From NCBI GenBank assembly GCA_900770395.1, contig CAAGKM010000030.1, positions 372,001-436,000 of the forward strand: a stretch of 64,000 bases of DNA, given 5' to 3'. The position numbers were made by a program, and so were the translations under genes. This DNA is from an uncultured Prevotella sp. GTDB taxonomy: Bacteria; Bacteroidota; Bacteroidia; Bacteroidales; Bacteroidaceae. The notes below the pieces were generated by a model. It did not search any database. It had not been told where the DNA came from and saw only the letters and a list, made by a program, of their open reading frames with translations. Positions 24,708 through 34,220 of the stretch are shown piece by piece (position 1 is the first letter of the stretch; every line of letters begins with the position of its first letter).

Positions 24708-25541
24708 ATGAACCTTCCCATACAGCCGGGACCAATTGGCGTATTCGACTCTGGATATGGTGGACTAACCATATTGAACGGCATCCGTAAACTGATGCCG
24801 CAATATGATTTCATGTATCTTGGCGACAATGCCAGGGCACCATACGGGGCACGCTCATTTGATGTGGTGTATGAGTTTACGCGTCAGGCTGTGGAGAGGC
24901 TGTTTGAATTGGGATGCCATTTGGTGATACTTGGCTGCAATACCGCATCGGCAAAGGCGTTGCGCACCATTCAGCAGAATGATCTTCCGAGGCTCGATCC
25001 CAACCGTCGTGTATTGGGTATCATACGCCCCACGGCAGAGGTGATAGGCAGCATAAGCAGGAATCGCCATGTGGGAATATTCGCCACTGAGGGAACAATC
25101 AAGAGCGAGAGTTACAAATTAGAGATACAAAAGCTCTATCCTGATATACATGTTACTGGAGTGGCGTGTCCGTTCTGGGTGCCGTTGGTGGAATACAATG
25201 AGGCGGACAGCCCCGGAGCAGATTACTTTGTGAGGAAGCGTGTCGACCAGCTTATGGCGCTCGACAGCGAGATAGATACTATCATACTTGGTTGCACACA
25301 TTACCCAATTCTGTTACCTAAAATTAGGAAATATGTGCCCGACACCATAACAATAGTGTCACAAGGTGATTATGTGGCGGGCAGTCTTAAGAACTATTTT
25401 GAGCGCCATCCAGAAATGGAGGCAAAATGTACAAAGGGCGGACGTGTGCATTATCTCACGACAGAGAATCCAGACAAGTTCCGCGAGTCTGCGCAGCAGT
25501 TTCTTCACGAGAATGTGGATGTGGATAACATCGTGCTGTGA
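24708..25541 (+). CDS. murI: Glutamate racemase
   Basis: Converts L- to D-glutamate for peptidoglycan. 277 residues. Seen: the N-terminal GVFDSGYGGLTIL (Asp14, Ser15), first catalytic Cys in LGCNTASAKAL (about 78) and second in LGCTHYPILLPKI (about 191). Cytoplasmic. It closes the envelope string that starts at uppS; spacing of 22 bases to rbfA suggests continued co-transcription. Confidence 0.96.
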   Translation: MNLPIQPGPIGVFDSGYGGLTILNGIRKLMPQYDFMYLGDNARAPYGARSFDVVYEFTRQAVERLFELGCHLVILGCNTASAKALRTIQQNDLPRLDPNRRVLGIIRPTAEVIGSISRNRHVGIFATEGTIKSESYKLEIQKLYPDIHVTGVACPFWVPLVEYNEADSPGADYFVRKRVDQLMALDSEIDTIILGCTHYPILLPKIRKYVPDTITIVSQGDYVAGSLKNYFERHPEMEAKCTKGGRVHYLTTENPDKFRESAQQFLHENVDVDNIVL

Positions 25542-25563
25542 TGAAAATGAAGAATAAAAAATT

Positions 25564-25899
25564 ATGCAAGAGACAAGACAAAACAAGATAGCCCGTTTGT
25601 TTCAGAAAGAGCTGAGCCTTATTTTTCAGCAGCAGACACGGGCAATGCACGGAGTGATGGTTAGCGTCACCCGTGTGAAGGTGTCCCCCGACCTCGGTAT
25701 ATGCACCGCATATCTCAGTGTGTTTCCAAGCGAGAAGGGCGAGGATATACTGAAGAATATCAATGCCAACTCAAGGACAATACGCTTTGAGTTAGGCAAC
25801 CGTGTGCGCCATCAGGTGCGCATCATCCCCGAGTTGCGCTTCTTCATCGACGACTCGCTCGACTATATCGAGCGTATCGATGAACTGCTCAAACAGTAA
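25564..25899 (+). CDS. rbfA: Ribosome-binding factor A
   Basis: 111-residue KH-fold protein that binds the 30S subunit during late 16S rRNA maturation. The N-terminal RQNKIARLFQKELSLIFQQ and the strand VSVTRVKVSPDLGICTAYLSVF match the family, as does the central NSRTIRFELGNRVRHQVRIIPELRF. It lies 15 bases ahead of the permease gene. Confidence 0.95.
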   Translation: MQETRQNKIARLFQKELSLIFQQQTRAMHGVMVSVTRVKVSPDLGICTAYLSVFPSEKGEDILKNINANSRTIRFELGNRVRHQVRIIPELRFFIDDSLDYIERIDELLKQ

Positions 25900-25914
25900 C
25901 TAAACACTGAAAAG

Positions 25915-27144
25915 ATGTCTTTCCCGTTTTTTATTGCCAGACGCTATCTGTTCTCGAAGAAAAGCACCAACGCCATTAACGTGATTAGCGGCATCAGCGT
26001 GGTGGGAGTGGCTGTTGCTACTATGGCACTGGTGGTCACTCTCAGTGTGTTCAACGGTTTCCACGATCTCGTTGCAGGACTGTTTACCAACTTCGACCCG
26101 CAAATAAAGGTGTTGCCGGTTAAGGGTAAGAGCGTTGCCGCCGACGATCCAGTGCTTACTGAGATACGCCGTCTGCCGCAGGTGGCTGTTGCCACAGAGA
26201 CACTTGAGGACCAGGCATTAGTGGTATATGAGGGGCGGCAGGCAATGGTGAAAATAAAGGGCGTTGAGGAAAACTTCGACTCGCTCACTCATATCCGTGA
26301 GATTCTTGTGGGTAATGGCGACTATTGCCTCCGTGTGGCAGACATCTTTTATGGCATAATCGGTATACGTCTTGCCGATGCTCTCGGCACAGGATATATG
26401 TTCAACACTCCGCTTAAGGTGTATGCTCCACGGCGTGAGGGACAACTCGATGTGATGAGTCCGGAGGACGGCTTTGTGGAGGATGAGCTTCTTTCGCCTG
26501 GTGTGCTGTTCTGTGTGCAACAGGCAAAATACGATAAGAACTACGTTATTACTGATATTGCCTTTGCCCGCCGTTTGTTTGAGCAGCAGGGTATGCTGTC
26601 GTCACTTGAACTGCGACTGAAGCCTGGCAGCAATTTTGACGCAGTGAAGAAGCAGATGACGGAGATAGCAGGCGACAAATACCGTGTGCTCGACCGCTTT
26701 GAGCAGCAGGAGGACACCTTCCGCATAATGAAGATTGAGAAGTTCATGGCATACATCTTCCTCACGTTCATTCTCATCGTGGCGTGCTTCAACATCATCA
26801 GCAGTCTGTCGATGCTTATGATCGACAAGAAAAATGATGTGGTGACGCTTCGCAACCTTGGAGCAAGCGACCGCCAGATAACTACTATATTTATGTACGA
26901 GGGACGTATGATCTCTGTCTTTGGTGCGGTAATTGGTATTGCCCTCGGTCTTCTGCTCTGTTGGCTTCAGCAGCAGTATGGCATTGTGGGACTCGGCTCA
27001 TCGTCTGGCTCGTTCATCGTCGATGCCTATCCTGTGAGTGTTCATCCCGAGGACATCATCGTGATTTTCATCACCGTAATCCTCGTTGGCTTTGTTGCTG
27101 TGTGGTATCCAGTGCGTTACTTTGCCAGAAGGCTGATGCGCTAA
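25915..27144 (+). CDS. LolC/LolE-type ABC permease (FtsX family)
   Basis: 409-residue inner-membrane protein with one N-terminal membrane segment (about 20-45), a large periplasmic MacB-like domain (about 50-260) and three C-terminal segments (about 280-300, 325-348, 375-398), the layout of the lipoprotein-releasing LolCE permease. The motif SLSMLMIDKKNDVVTLRNLGAS sits just before the third segment. It directly follows rbfA, a pairing common in Bacteroidales. Its ATPase partner is not in the window. A role in lipoprotein release from the inner membrane is likely but not proven. Confidence 0.88.
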   Translation: MSFPFFIARRYLFSKKSTNAINVISGISVVGVAVATMALVVTLSVFNGFHDLVAGLFTNFDPQIKVLPVKGKSVAADDPVLTEIRRLPQVAVATETLEDQALVVYEGRQAMVKIKGVEENFDSLTHIREILVGNGDYCLRVADIFYGIIGIRLADALGTGYMFNTPLKVYAPRREGQLDVMSPEDGFVEDELLSPGVLFCVQQAKYDKNYVITDIAFARRLFEQQGMLSSLELRLKPGSNFDAVKKQMTEIAGDKYRVLDRFEQQEDTFRIMKIEKFMAYIFLTFILIVACFNIISSLSMLMIDKKNDVVTLRNLGASDRQITTIFMYEGRMISVFGAVIGIALGLLLCWLQQQYGIVGLGSSSGSFIVDAYPVSVHPEDIIVIFITVILVGFVAVWYPVRYFARRLMR

Positions 27145-27171
27145 CTTCTATTCAAACTCTTTACTGACAAA

Positions 27172-27588
27172 ATGGAAACAGACAAGTGTGTAGCGATATT
27201 GGAGGAGGCAGGCATTAAGCCAACATCCGTAAGGATATTGGTGTATAAAGCCATTGTGGAGATGGAGGAGTCGTTCAGCCTTGCCGACCTGGAGATGAAG
27301 TTGCTCAATGCCGACAGATCAAGCATTTTCCGTGCGCTCACTCTCTTTAGCCAGCATCATCTTATACATTCGTTTGAGGACGGTAGCGGCTCACTGAAAT
27401 ACTGCATGTGCCACAACTACGGTCATTGCCGCCCTGACGAGTGGCACTGCCATTTCTACTGCGAGAAATGCAAGAAAACTTATTGTCTGGAAGATGACGC
27501 CATACCACTCGTGTCACTGCCCAAGGGTTTTGTTGCCCATCAGCTCAACTACATCATAAAAGGTGTGTGCCACAATTGCTCAAAGTAA
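27172..27588 (+). CDS. Fur-family metalloregulator
   Basis: 138 residues. Winged-helix N-terminal domain (KPTSVRILVYKAIVEM, then SSIFRALTLF as recognition helix) and a C-terminal metal domain with CMCHNYGH, CHFYCEKCKKTYC and CHNCSK, giving a structural Cys4 zinc site plus His ligands. Whether it is Fur, Zur or PerR cannot be settled by eye; the extra Cys/His cluster and the neighbouring metal-efflux operon make a zinc or iron sensor plausible. It converges on the tolC-type gene 9 bases away. Confidence 0.88.
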   Translation: METDKCVAILEEAGIKPTSVRILVYKAIVEMEESFSLADLEMKLLNADRSSIFRALTLFSQHHLIHSFEDGSGSLKYCMCHNYGHCRPDEWHCHFYCEKCKKTYCLEDDAIPLVSLPKGFVAHQLNYIIKGVCHNCSK

Positions 27589-27597
27589 CGGATTGTC

Positions 27598-28827
27598 TCA
27601 CAGCTCATTCTTGGTGATTTCCGCCAGAATTTTCTGGCATTGGTTTTCAAGCTGGAGGTGAGCCTGAAGATTTTTGTATATGGCGTCAGCCTCAACGTAA
27701 TATTCCATGATTGTGATTTCTCCACCCTCTACGGCTTTGTAGAGCAGGTCGAGGGTGGTGTGGAGTAGGGCGGTGTCGTAGACATCAGCGGCAGTGCGCG
27801 CCTGCTGAAGTTCGCTGATTAGTGAACGTATGCGGCTTTCGGTTTGTATTCTCGTGTTGTCGAAGTTGAGGGTGGTCTCCTCCAGCCGCGCCTTGGCAGT
27901 CTTTATTTTGCTTTTACCCGAGAATAGCGGTAGCGATGCGCCCACCATGAAACCGTTGCTGGCTTCGGAGCCGTCGGTGTTGCGTCGGTAGCCAATCTCC
28001 AGCTTGGGCAAAAGCTCCATGCGGTTGACCTTAACGTTCTGCTGCGATGCGGCAACCTCGGCATCGGCTGTACGGAGAGTAAGTTCGGCGGCTATGGCGT
28101 TGTTAAGCAGGGTTTGATAGTCAATGACCGACGAGGGATGACTGGCAGCGGTTGAAGGATTGTCTGTGGTCGACGAAGGAAGGATGGCAGCGGTTGATGG
28201 ATATTCGGTCATGTCGACAGTAAGGGGGATATTGCCGTTTATGGCGCGGAGAGCCTCCAGGGCAGTGTTGCGCGCCGCTGTGTTGGTGAGCACCTCGGTC
28301 TCGATGTTCATGCGCTCCATCTTCACCTTGTTGACGTCGAGGATTGTTCCGTCGCCGTGGCTAAGGCGTTTCTCTGCCATGGCGAGCAGTCGCGCGGCAT
28401 TGTCGCGCCTTTTGTCGAGCAGTGCGCGCTCCTGATTTATCAGAATCAAGTCGAGACACAGAGCCTTGGCGGCAGCAAGCACATCGCGGCGGACGGCGAG
28501 CCACTTTAGGTCGGTGACCGCCTGCTGGCGCTTTTCAGCCTTGCTGCGGCTGGCATAGAGAGTGGGGAAGTCGAAGCCCTGCTTCACAACCAGCTCCGAG
28601 CTTGCCACACCGCTCGCTCCGCTTTTGAAGAACGGACTGTATTCGATGCTCGTGTCATCGAGCGTGTTCTGCTCTTTCAGTTCCAGCATCTGCGCCTCGC
28701 CGGATTTCTTGGCAGCCTGGAGCTCCTTGTTGTTGCGCTCAATGCTTTGCAGGATGCCTGTGATGTCTTGTGCCGCTGCCGTCAGGGGCAGTATAGCGAC
28801 GGTTATTGATAATATTGCTTTCTTCAT
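27598..28827 (-). CDS. TolC-family outer-membrane channel of the metal efflux operon
   Basis: 409 residues with signal peptide (PLTAAAQ). Two long helical OEP repeats (about 25-215 and 245-405) match outer-membrane efflux proteins of the CusC/CzcC kind. A short low-complexity insert (STAAILPSSTTDNPSTAA) lies between them near residue 210. It is the last gene of the leftward unit adaptor-RND-channel, so it should complete a tripartite pump spanning both membranes. Confidence 0.88.
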   Translation of the reverse strand: MKKAILSITVAILPLTAAAQDITGILQSIERNNKELQAAKKSGEAQMLELKEQNTLDDTSIEYSPFFKSGASGVASSELVVKQGFDFPTLYASRSKAEKRQQAVTDLKWLAVRRDVLAAAKALCLDLILINQERALLDKRRDNAARLLAMAEKRLSHGDGTILDVNKVKMERMNIETEVLTNTAARNTALEALRAINGNIPLTVDMTEYPSTAAILPSSTTDNPSTAASHPSSVIDYQTLLNNAIAAELTLRTADAEVAASQQNVKVNRMELLPKLEIGYRRNTDGSEASNGFMVGASLPLFSGKSKIKTAKARLEETTLNFDNTRIQTESRIRSLISELQQARTAADVYDTALLHTTLDLLYKAVEGGEITIMEYYVEADAIYKNLQAHLQLENQCQKILAEITKNEL

Positions 28828-28844
28828 ATTTTTTTATTTTGTCG

Positions 28845-28891
28845 GACCTATCAGACTTGTCGGACGTGTCTGACTGGTCTGACACGTCCGA
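28845..28891 (-). repeat. 9-bp tandem array with hairpin between the RND gene and the channel gene
   Basis: GAC recurs every 9 bases (28845, 28854, 28863, 28872, 28881) within units like GACNTRTCN. The last part forms a perfect 11-bp stem, TCGGACGTGTC (28860-28870) with GACACGTCCGA (28881-28891). It lies in the 71-base gap and may stabilise or cut the operon mRNA. Confidence 0.7.
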
Positions 28892-28898
28892 AAAGCCT

Positions 28899-31800
28899 TT
28901 AACTAAATTCCTTATTCTTTTTGTCATCATTTCGGTGAATCCACTCATATACTATTGGTATGATGAAGGCGTTGAGGAAGGTGGATGTGAGCAGTCCGCC
29001 CAGAATCACCTTTGCCATGGGACTTTGAATCTCGTTGCCTGGCAGGTCGCCGCGCAGAGCCAGCGGACAGAGGGCGAGCGCTGATGTGAGCGCCGTCATG
29101 AGTATGGGGTTGAGACGGTCGAGCGAGCCCTTAATGATGCTTTCCCTCACCGTGAGGCGCTCATCCTGCCGCAGAGTGTTGTAACGGTTGATGAGGAGCA
29201 TGCCGTTGCGCGTTGCTATGCCGAACAGCGAGATAAAGCCGATGATTGCGGGGATGCTGACCTCGCCCGTGGTGACAAGCAGGGCAAACACGCCGCCGAT
29301 GAGAGCCAGCGGCAGGTTGATGAGCACCACTGCGCTCTCGCGGGCATTGCGGAACTCCATGTAGAGCAGCAGGAATATCACGATGATGCTCAGCACCGAC
29401 GTGAGCAGAAGCGTGCGGCTTGCCGCCTGAGCGTTCTCAAACTGCCCGCCATACTCGATGTGGTAGCCCTCGGGCAGCTTTATGCTGCTGTCAATCCTGC
29501 TCTGGATGTCGCCCACCACGCTGCTGAGGTCCCTGCCGCTGGTGTTGGCAGAGATAACAATCTTGCGCCTGACGTTCTCGCGGTTGATGGTGTTTGGACC
29601 AGCCGAGGAAACAATGTCAGCCACGTCGGCAAAGGCAATCTTCCTGCCGTCGGGACAGTCGATCATCATGTCGCCGATGCGCTCCATGGCGTTGCGGTAG
29701 GGCTCCGCCACACGCACAATAAGATTGAAGCTCTTGCCGCCCTCGTAGACCTGCGACACCGTCTCGCCAGCCATCGCCACCTTTACAAACTCGGCAAACT
29801 CAGGCATGGAGATGCCGTTTTTGAGCAGCATGTCGCGCTTTGGCACAATCTTCAGCTCCGGCCGCTCTATCTGCTGCTCCACGTTGAGGTCGGCGATGCC
29901 CTCCACCGACTCAATCCTCTCCTTTATCTCGTTGCCGATGGCGAACATCCTGTTGAGGTCGTCGCCAAACAGCTTTATGGCGATGTTTGCCTGCGTGCCG
30001 CTGAGCATGGCATCGATGCGGTGGCTTATGGGCTGCCCAATCTCGATGTTTGCCCCCACGATGGTGGACAGCCTTGCGCGTATGTCGCTGAGCAGCTCAT
30101 CGTGCGAGCGGTCTCTAAGCTCAAAGGGCGCCTCAATCTCCGACACGTTCACGCCCAGCGCATGCTCGTCGAGCTCGGCGCGCCCCGTCTTTCTTGCCAC
30201 GGTCTTAATCTCGGGCACCTCCATGAGCAGCTTTTCGGCGCGCCGCCCGATGTTGTCGGATTCCTCAAGCGAAATGCCCGGCAGCGAGCTGATGTTGATT
30301 GTGAACGAACCCTCGTTGAAGCCTGGCAGGAAACTTCTGCCCAGAGTGAAGAACAGCGCCAGGGCTACCACGAACAGCGTTGCCGTGGATGCCGCCACGG
30401 CAACCTTGTGAGAGAGAACCCACAGCAGCGCCGAGTGATAGTAGCGCTTTATCCATGTGGCGAGGAACGCCTCCTTGGGCAGCTCCCCCGCGTTTCGCCT
30501 GCCCTTGAGCAGATAGCTGCACAGCACGGGAGTGAGAGTGAGCGCCACCACCGTGGATGCCAGCAGCGCCACTATGAACGCCACTCCGAGCGGTATGAGC
30601 ATCTTGCCCTCCATGCCGCTGAGGAAGAACAGCGGCACAAAGCTCACGATGATTATCATGGTGGAGTTGAGGATGGGCATGCGCACCTCGCGTGACGCCT
30701 CAAACACCACCCTCATCACCGACTTGCACTCGTGCTCGTCCCTCGTGCCGTTTTCCCTCAGCCGCTTCCACACGTTCTCCACGTCCACGATGGCATCGTC
30801 CACCAGCGAGCCGATGGCGATGGCGAGTCCTCCGAGGCTCATGGTGTTTACGCTCAAACCCATGTAGTGGAGCGCCAGCAGCGACACCAGCAGCGACAGC
30901 GGCAGGGTGACGAGCGAGATGAGCGTGGTGCGCACGTTGGCGAGAAACAGGAACAGCACGATGACAACGAACACCGCTCCCTCGATGAGCGAGTTCTGAA
31001 CATTGTCGATGGAACTGTCGATGAAATCCGACTGCCTGAAGATGTCGGTAGACACCCTGACATCGGCAGGCATGTTTTTCCTCAGGTCGTCAAGGGCTGT
31101 GTCCAGCCGGCTGGTCAGTTCGATGGTTCCCGTGCCGGGCTGCTTGGTCACGGTGAGCAGCACCGCCGGCCTGCCCTTCTCCGATGCCAGTCCCAGACGG
31201 GGCTCCTGCGCGCCAATCCTCACGTCGGCAATGTCGTCGAGCGTCACTGTGCCTGCGGCACTCCTCACCGCGGTCCTTGCAATGTCGTCGGTCTTGTCGG
31301 CAGCCACCATTCCGCGCACAATATACTCGTTGCCGTATTCGTAGATCACGCCGCCGCTGGCGTTCTGGTTCATTTCGCGTGTTGCCGCCATGACGTCGGC
31401 GAGCGCCACCCCGTAGTGCCTCATGCGGTCGGGGTGAAGCTGTATCTGATACTCCCTGATGTCGCCTCCGAGCACCGCCACCTGCGCCACGCCGCCCGTT
31501 GACAGCAGCCTTGGGCGCACCACCCAGTCGGCAAGCGTGCGGAGGTCCATCATCGTGGTCTTGTCGGCGGTGAGCCCCACTATCATCACCTCGCCGAGAA
31601 TCGACGACTGCGGACCGAGCACGGGCTTGCTCACGCTGGCGGGCAGGTCGTCGCCCACGGTGGCGAGCTTTTCCGACACAATCTGGCGGGCAAGATAAAT
31701 ATCCGTGTCCCAGTTGAACTCAACCCACACCACCGAGAATCCCGCAGTGGACGAGGAGCGCACGCGGCGCACGCCAGTGGCTCCGTTGACGGCAGTCTCT

Positions 31801-32006
31801 ATGGGGAATGTCACGAGCTGCTCCACCTCCTCGGCAGCCATGCCGTTAGCCTCGGTCATCACCACCACGGTGGGGGCGTTGAGGTCGGGAAACACGTCCA
31901 CCTCGGTGTGAAACGCCGTGTATGTGCCGCCAATGACGAGCATCACCGATGTAATGAGCACCAGCAGGCGGTTGTTGAGCGAAAAATGTATAATTCTGTT
32001 CAGCAT
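28899..32006 (-). CDS. CusA/CzcA-type heavy-metal RND pump
   Basis: 1035-residue proton-driven inner-membrane pump, HME-RND class. Twelve membrane segments in the usual 1 + 6 + 5 pattern are visible. The fourth segment carries the class motif GLAIAIGSLVDDAIVDVEN with Asp403-Asp404 for proton relay. The length and the D-D-A-I pattern fit monovalent or divalent metal export rather than drug export; no methionine relay specific to Cu(I)/Ag(I) can be confirmed by eye. The adaptor upstream and the outer-membrane channel downstream complete the pump. Confidence 0.93.
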   Translation of the reverse strand: MLNRIIHFSLNNRLLVLITSVMLVIGGTYTAFHTEVDVFPDLNAPTVVVMTEANGMAAEEVEQLVTFPIETAVNGATGVRRVRSSSTAGFSVVWVEFNWDTDIYLARQIVSEKLATVGDDLPASVSKPVLGPQSSILGEVMIVGLTADKTTMMDLRTLADWVVRPRLLSTGGVAQVAVLGGDIREYQIQLHPDRMRHYGVALADVMAATREMNQNASGGVIYEYGNEYIVRGMVAADKTDDIARTAVRSAAGTVTLDDIADVRIGAQEPRLGLASEKGRPAVLLTVTKQPGTGTIELTSRLDTALDDLRKNMPADVRVSTDIFRQSDFIDSSIDNVQNSLIEGAVFVVIVLFLFLANVRTTLISLVTLPLSLLVSLLALHYMGLSVNTMSLGGLAIAIGSLVDDAIVDVENVWKRLRENGTRDEHECKSVMRVVFEASREVRMPILNSTMIIIVSFVPLFFLSGMEGKMLIPLGVAFIVALLASTVVALTLTPVLCSYLLKGRRNAGELPKEAFLATWIKRYYHSALLWVLSHKVAVAASTATLFVVALALFFTLGRSFLPGFNEGSFTINISSLPGISLEESDNIGRRAEKLLMEVPEIKTVARKTGRAELDEHALGVNVSEIEAPFELRDRSHDELLSDIRARLSTIVGANIEIGQPISHRIDAMLSGTQANIAIKLFGDDLNRMFAIGNEIKERIESVEGIADLNVEQQIERPELKIVPKRDMLLKNGISMPEFAEFVKVAMAGETVSQVYEGGKSFNLIVRVAEPYRNAMERIGDMMIDCPDGRKIAFADVADIVSSAGPNTINRENVRRKIVISANTSGRDLSSVVGDIQSRIDSSIKLPEGYHIEYGGQFENAQAASRTLLLTSVLSIIVIFLLLYMEFRNARESAVVLINLPLALIGGVFALLVTTGEVSIPAIIGFISLFGIATRNGMLLINRYNTLRQDERLTVRESIIKGSLDRLNPILMTALTSALALCPLALRGDLPGNEIQSPMAKVILGGLLTSTFLNAFIIPIVYEWIHRNDDKKNKEFS

Positions 32007-32020
32007 TGTTTGGTTATTTT

Positions 32021-32214
32021 ATTTAGAAGTTAAAGGGAGTTAGGAGGAGTTAAGGGGAGTTAGAAGGAGTTAAAGGACAATAGTATTTAGCGCCCAAAAC
32101 ATTCGTCTTCTATCTCCTTACTATCTCCTTTTTACTCCATCTTACTCCCTTTTACCTCTACCTCCATTTAACTCCTTCTAACTCCATTTAACTCCCTCTA
32201 ACTCCTTTATAAAT
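32021..32214 (-). repeat. Opposed 10-bp repeat arrays between adaptor and RND genes
   Basis: On the left, GGAGTTA-type units end at 32031, 32041, 32051, 32061 and 32071, an exact 10-base period. On the right, from about 32110 to 32210, the reverse complement (TAACTCC) recurs, again every 10 bases over 32161-32210. The two arrays can pair into one large, sliding hairpin. About 40 bases of unique sequence form the loop. There is no gene in this 208-base gap. Confidence 0.75.
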
Positions 32215-33435
32215 TCAGTGCGAATGCGTATGCGCCGGAATTGCGTTGCTTGCCGAAGCCAGCCTCACCTGTATGGCTCCCTTTGTCACCACCGTCTCGC
32301 CGCCTTTCAGTCCGCTCCTTATCTCGATTCTCTCTCCGTCGCTGTCGCCTGTGGTCACCTCACGCTTTTCGTAGCATGTGGCATCGTTCTTTATGTACAC
32401 AAACTTCGCGCCCTGCTCCTCGGTGATGGCACTCACGGGCAGGCTAATCACTCCGTGGCGCACTCCCGCCAGGAGATACACCCTGACAGCCATGCCTGGC
32501 ATTATGCCGCCGCGGCTGTCGCACTCGAAGGTCACTGGAATGAACGACGAACCCGCATCCGAGCTGCGGCTGTATGCCATCAGCCTTCCGTTGAGTGCGG
32601 CAATGTCGTAGACCTCGCCGCCGTAAGCCGACTGAAACTTTGCCGACGTGATGCTGCCCAGCGTTGCGTGGTGGCGTGTCGGCACATCGGCAACGAGCTG
32701 CAGGCGGCTGCCGCGGGCGATGGTCATCAGCGGCTGTCCTGCCGCCACATAGTCGCCGTCGCTCACCGCGCTGCTCACCACAAATCCCTCTTTGGCGGCG
32801 CTTACGGTGGTTCCGCCCTTGCCGCTGCCGCCCCTCACCGCCATGTAGGCGATGCGCGCGTTGTCGTAGTTCTCCTTGATGGCGTTGAACTCCTTTTCCG
32901 ACACAATCTTGTCAGCAACGAGCCTCGCCGCCCGCTCATAGTCGCTCTTTGCCCTGTCGTAGGCGATGCGAGCCTTGTCGGCAGGGTCGCCGTCCTGTAT
33001 GTGCTCAGCCGAAATCCTGAACAGCGGCTGTCCCTTTGCCACCCTCGTGCCGGCGGTGACGGGACGCAGAATCCTCACCACGCCCGCGGTGGTCGCCACC
33101 ACGGTGGTCTCGTCGCCCGATGCCGCTTGCAGGCTGCCGCTTGTGGTCACCACGGCATGAAAGTCGGCGGGCACGATTCTCTCAGCCACGATGCCCGCCG
33201 CCTGTGCCTGTTTTTCACTTATCACTATCTCGCCCGGATGGCTGTCACCCCCGCCGTCATGGCTGTCATCCCCGGCGGAATTGCCGTGACCTTCGCCGTC
33301 AGCCTCCGCATCCCAGTGATTCCTGTCAATTTCCTCAGCATGCTCCCCGTCGCCGTGGTCATGCTCCTTGTGGCTGTGGCACGCTGTCAGCGCCAGCAGT
33401 CCGCAGAGACCTGCAAAAAATATCTTTTTCCTCAT
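32215..33435 (-). CDS. Periplasmic adaptor (CusB-type) with His-rich lead
   Basis: 406-residue membrane-fusion protein with lipoprotein signal (LLALTAC, Cys about 19). The first 65 mature residues are packed with His, Asp and Glu (CHSHKEHDHGDGEHAEE onward), and the chain ends in HTHSH, giving metal-binding ends on both sides. Between them are the lipoyl/barrel-sandwich, alpha-hairpin (KSDYERAARLVADKIVSEKE) and beta-barrel domains of the family. It is the first gene of the efflux unit. The His clusters suggest it captures zinc, nickel, cobalt or copper ions in the periplasm. Confidence 0.88.
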   Translation of the reverse strand: MRKKIFFAGLCGLLALTACHSHKEHDHGDGEHAEEIDRNHWDAEADGEGHGNSAGDDSHDGGGDSHPGEIVISEKQAQAAGIVAERIVPADFHAVVTTSGSLQAASGDETTVVATTAGVVRILRPVTAGTRVAKGQPLFRISAEHIQDGDPADKARIAYDRAKSDYERAARLVADKIVSEKEFNAIKENYDNARIAYMAVRGGSGKGGTTVSAAKEGFVVSSAVSDGDYVAAGQPLMTIARGSRLQLVADVPTRHHATLGSITSAKFQSAYGGEVYDIAALNGRLMAYSRSSDAGSSFIPVTFECDSRGGIMPGMAVRVYLLAGVRHGVISLPVSAITEEQGAKFVYIKNDATCYEKREVTTGDSDGERIEIRSGLKGGETVVTKGAIQVRLASASNAIPAHTHSH

Positions 33436-33473
33436 GTTTTAGCTTTAAATATACGTTTTCTTCAAATCGCCTG

Positions 33474-33481
33474 CAAAATTA
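33474..33481 (-). promoter_or_regulatory. -7 box for the metal efflux operon
   Basis: TAATTTTG on the minus strand, 39 bases before the adaptor start. The best -33 candidate (TTTG at 33507-33510) is 25 bases away, longer than ideal, which may mean an activator is needed. Confidence 0.4.
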
Positions 33482-33643
33482 CAACGTAATAAATGCAATC
33501 TTGTTGCAAAGTGGCATTAAATGAGAAAATATGGAAGTTTGTCAACGACTGTTCCAGTTAATAATCCATAAATGTGTTTTTTGTAAGCGTCTGACTTTCA
33601 ACAATGGTTTCCTGAAGGTAAGTAACTGTCATTTTTGTGCCTT

Positions 33644-33675
33644 CTTGTGAGCGTTGAGAAAAAAATGTAATTTTG
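33644..33675 (+). promoter_or_regulatory. Promoter ahead of the cupin gene
   Basis: CTTG (33644-33647), 20 bases, TAATTTTG (33668-33675). The gene starts 137 bases downstream, so the mRNA would have a long leader. The rest of 33436-33812 shows no gene. Confidence 0.5.
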
Positions 33676-33812
33676 CAGACGAAAGGCATCGCCTCAGCAA
33701 TCAGAACAAGTTCTGTTGTATTCGGCTTGCACTTTCTTTGCAGTGTCAAAAAAATAAAAGACAAAAACGACATTATTAATATTTACGTAACAATAAATAA
33801 AACAAAGAGAAA

Positions 33813-34208
33813 ATGAACAAGGTAGAATTACAGAAGACAGCAGCAGGCTACGGAGTGGCTACTGTGGGCAACCTTACCTCATTCGAAGGCAAGGCATTTG
33901 TTAAGGATGTGTTGGATACAACATCAATGGAGATTTCTTTCGGCTCTCTCGCTGCAGGTGAGTCTGTGCCGTTTTTTCATCACCACAAGCAGAACGAGGA
34001 GGTCTACATCGTGCTTAGCGGCAGGGGCACTTTCACTCTCGACAAGGAAGAGGTGGAAGTGGCATCCGGTAGCATCGTGAGGGTGGCTCCACAGGTGAGC
34101 CGCTGCATTAAATGTATTGGCGGTCAGCTTCTTGTGTATATATGTGCGCAGGGCAAGGCTGGATCCTTGGAGCAATACGTGATGACCGATGCCGTAATTG
34201 AGCAATAG
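33813..34208 (+). CDS. Single-domain cupin protein
   Basis: 131 residues forming one cupin barrel. Motif 1 is seen as HHHKQNEEVYIVLSGRG, with His-x-His and Glu for metal binding; motif 2 is weaker (IVRVAPQVSRCIK) with the usual His missing. No signal peptide. Single cupins of this sort bind small ligands or act as isomerases/dioxygenases; the role is not known. It is monocistronic, between its own promoter and a strong terminator. Confidence 0.85.
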   Translation: MNKVELQKTAAGYGVATVGNLTSFEGKAFVKDVLDTTSMEISFGSLAAGESVPFFHHHKQNEEVYIVLSGRGTFTLDKEEVEVASGSIVRVAPQVSRCIKCIGGQLLVYICAQGKAGSLEQYVMTDAVIEQ

Positions 34209-34220
34209 GTATGAATACAT

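Noticed and set aside
29460..30695. A 411-codon plus-strand frame opposite the RND pump
   Set aside because: Rich in His, Arg, Val and Glu with no domain; arises from high third-position GC in the pump gene.
32218..33489. A 423-codon plus-strand frame opposite the CusB-type adaptor
   Set aside because: No motif or signal peptide; the opposite strand has the lipobox, His-rich lead and adaptor domains.
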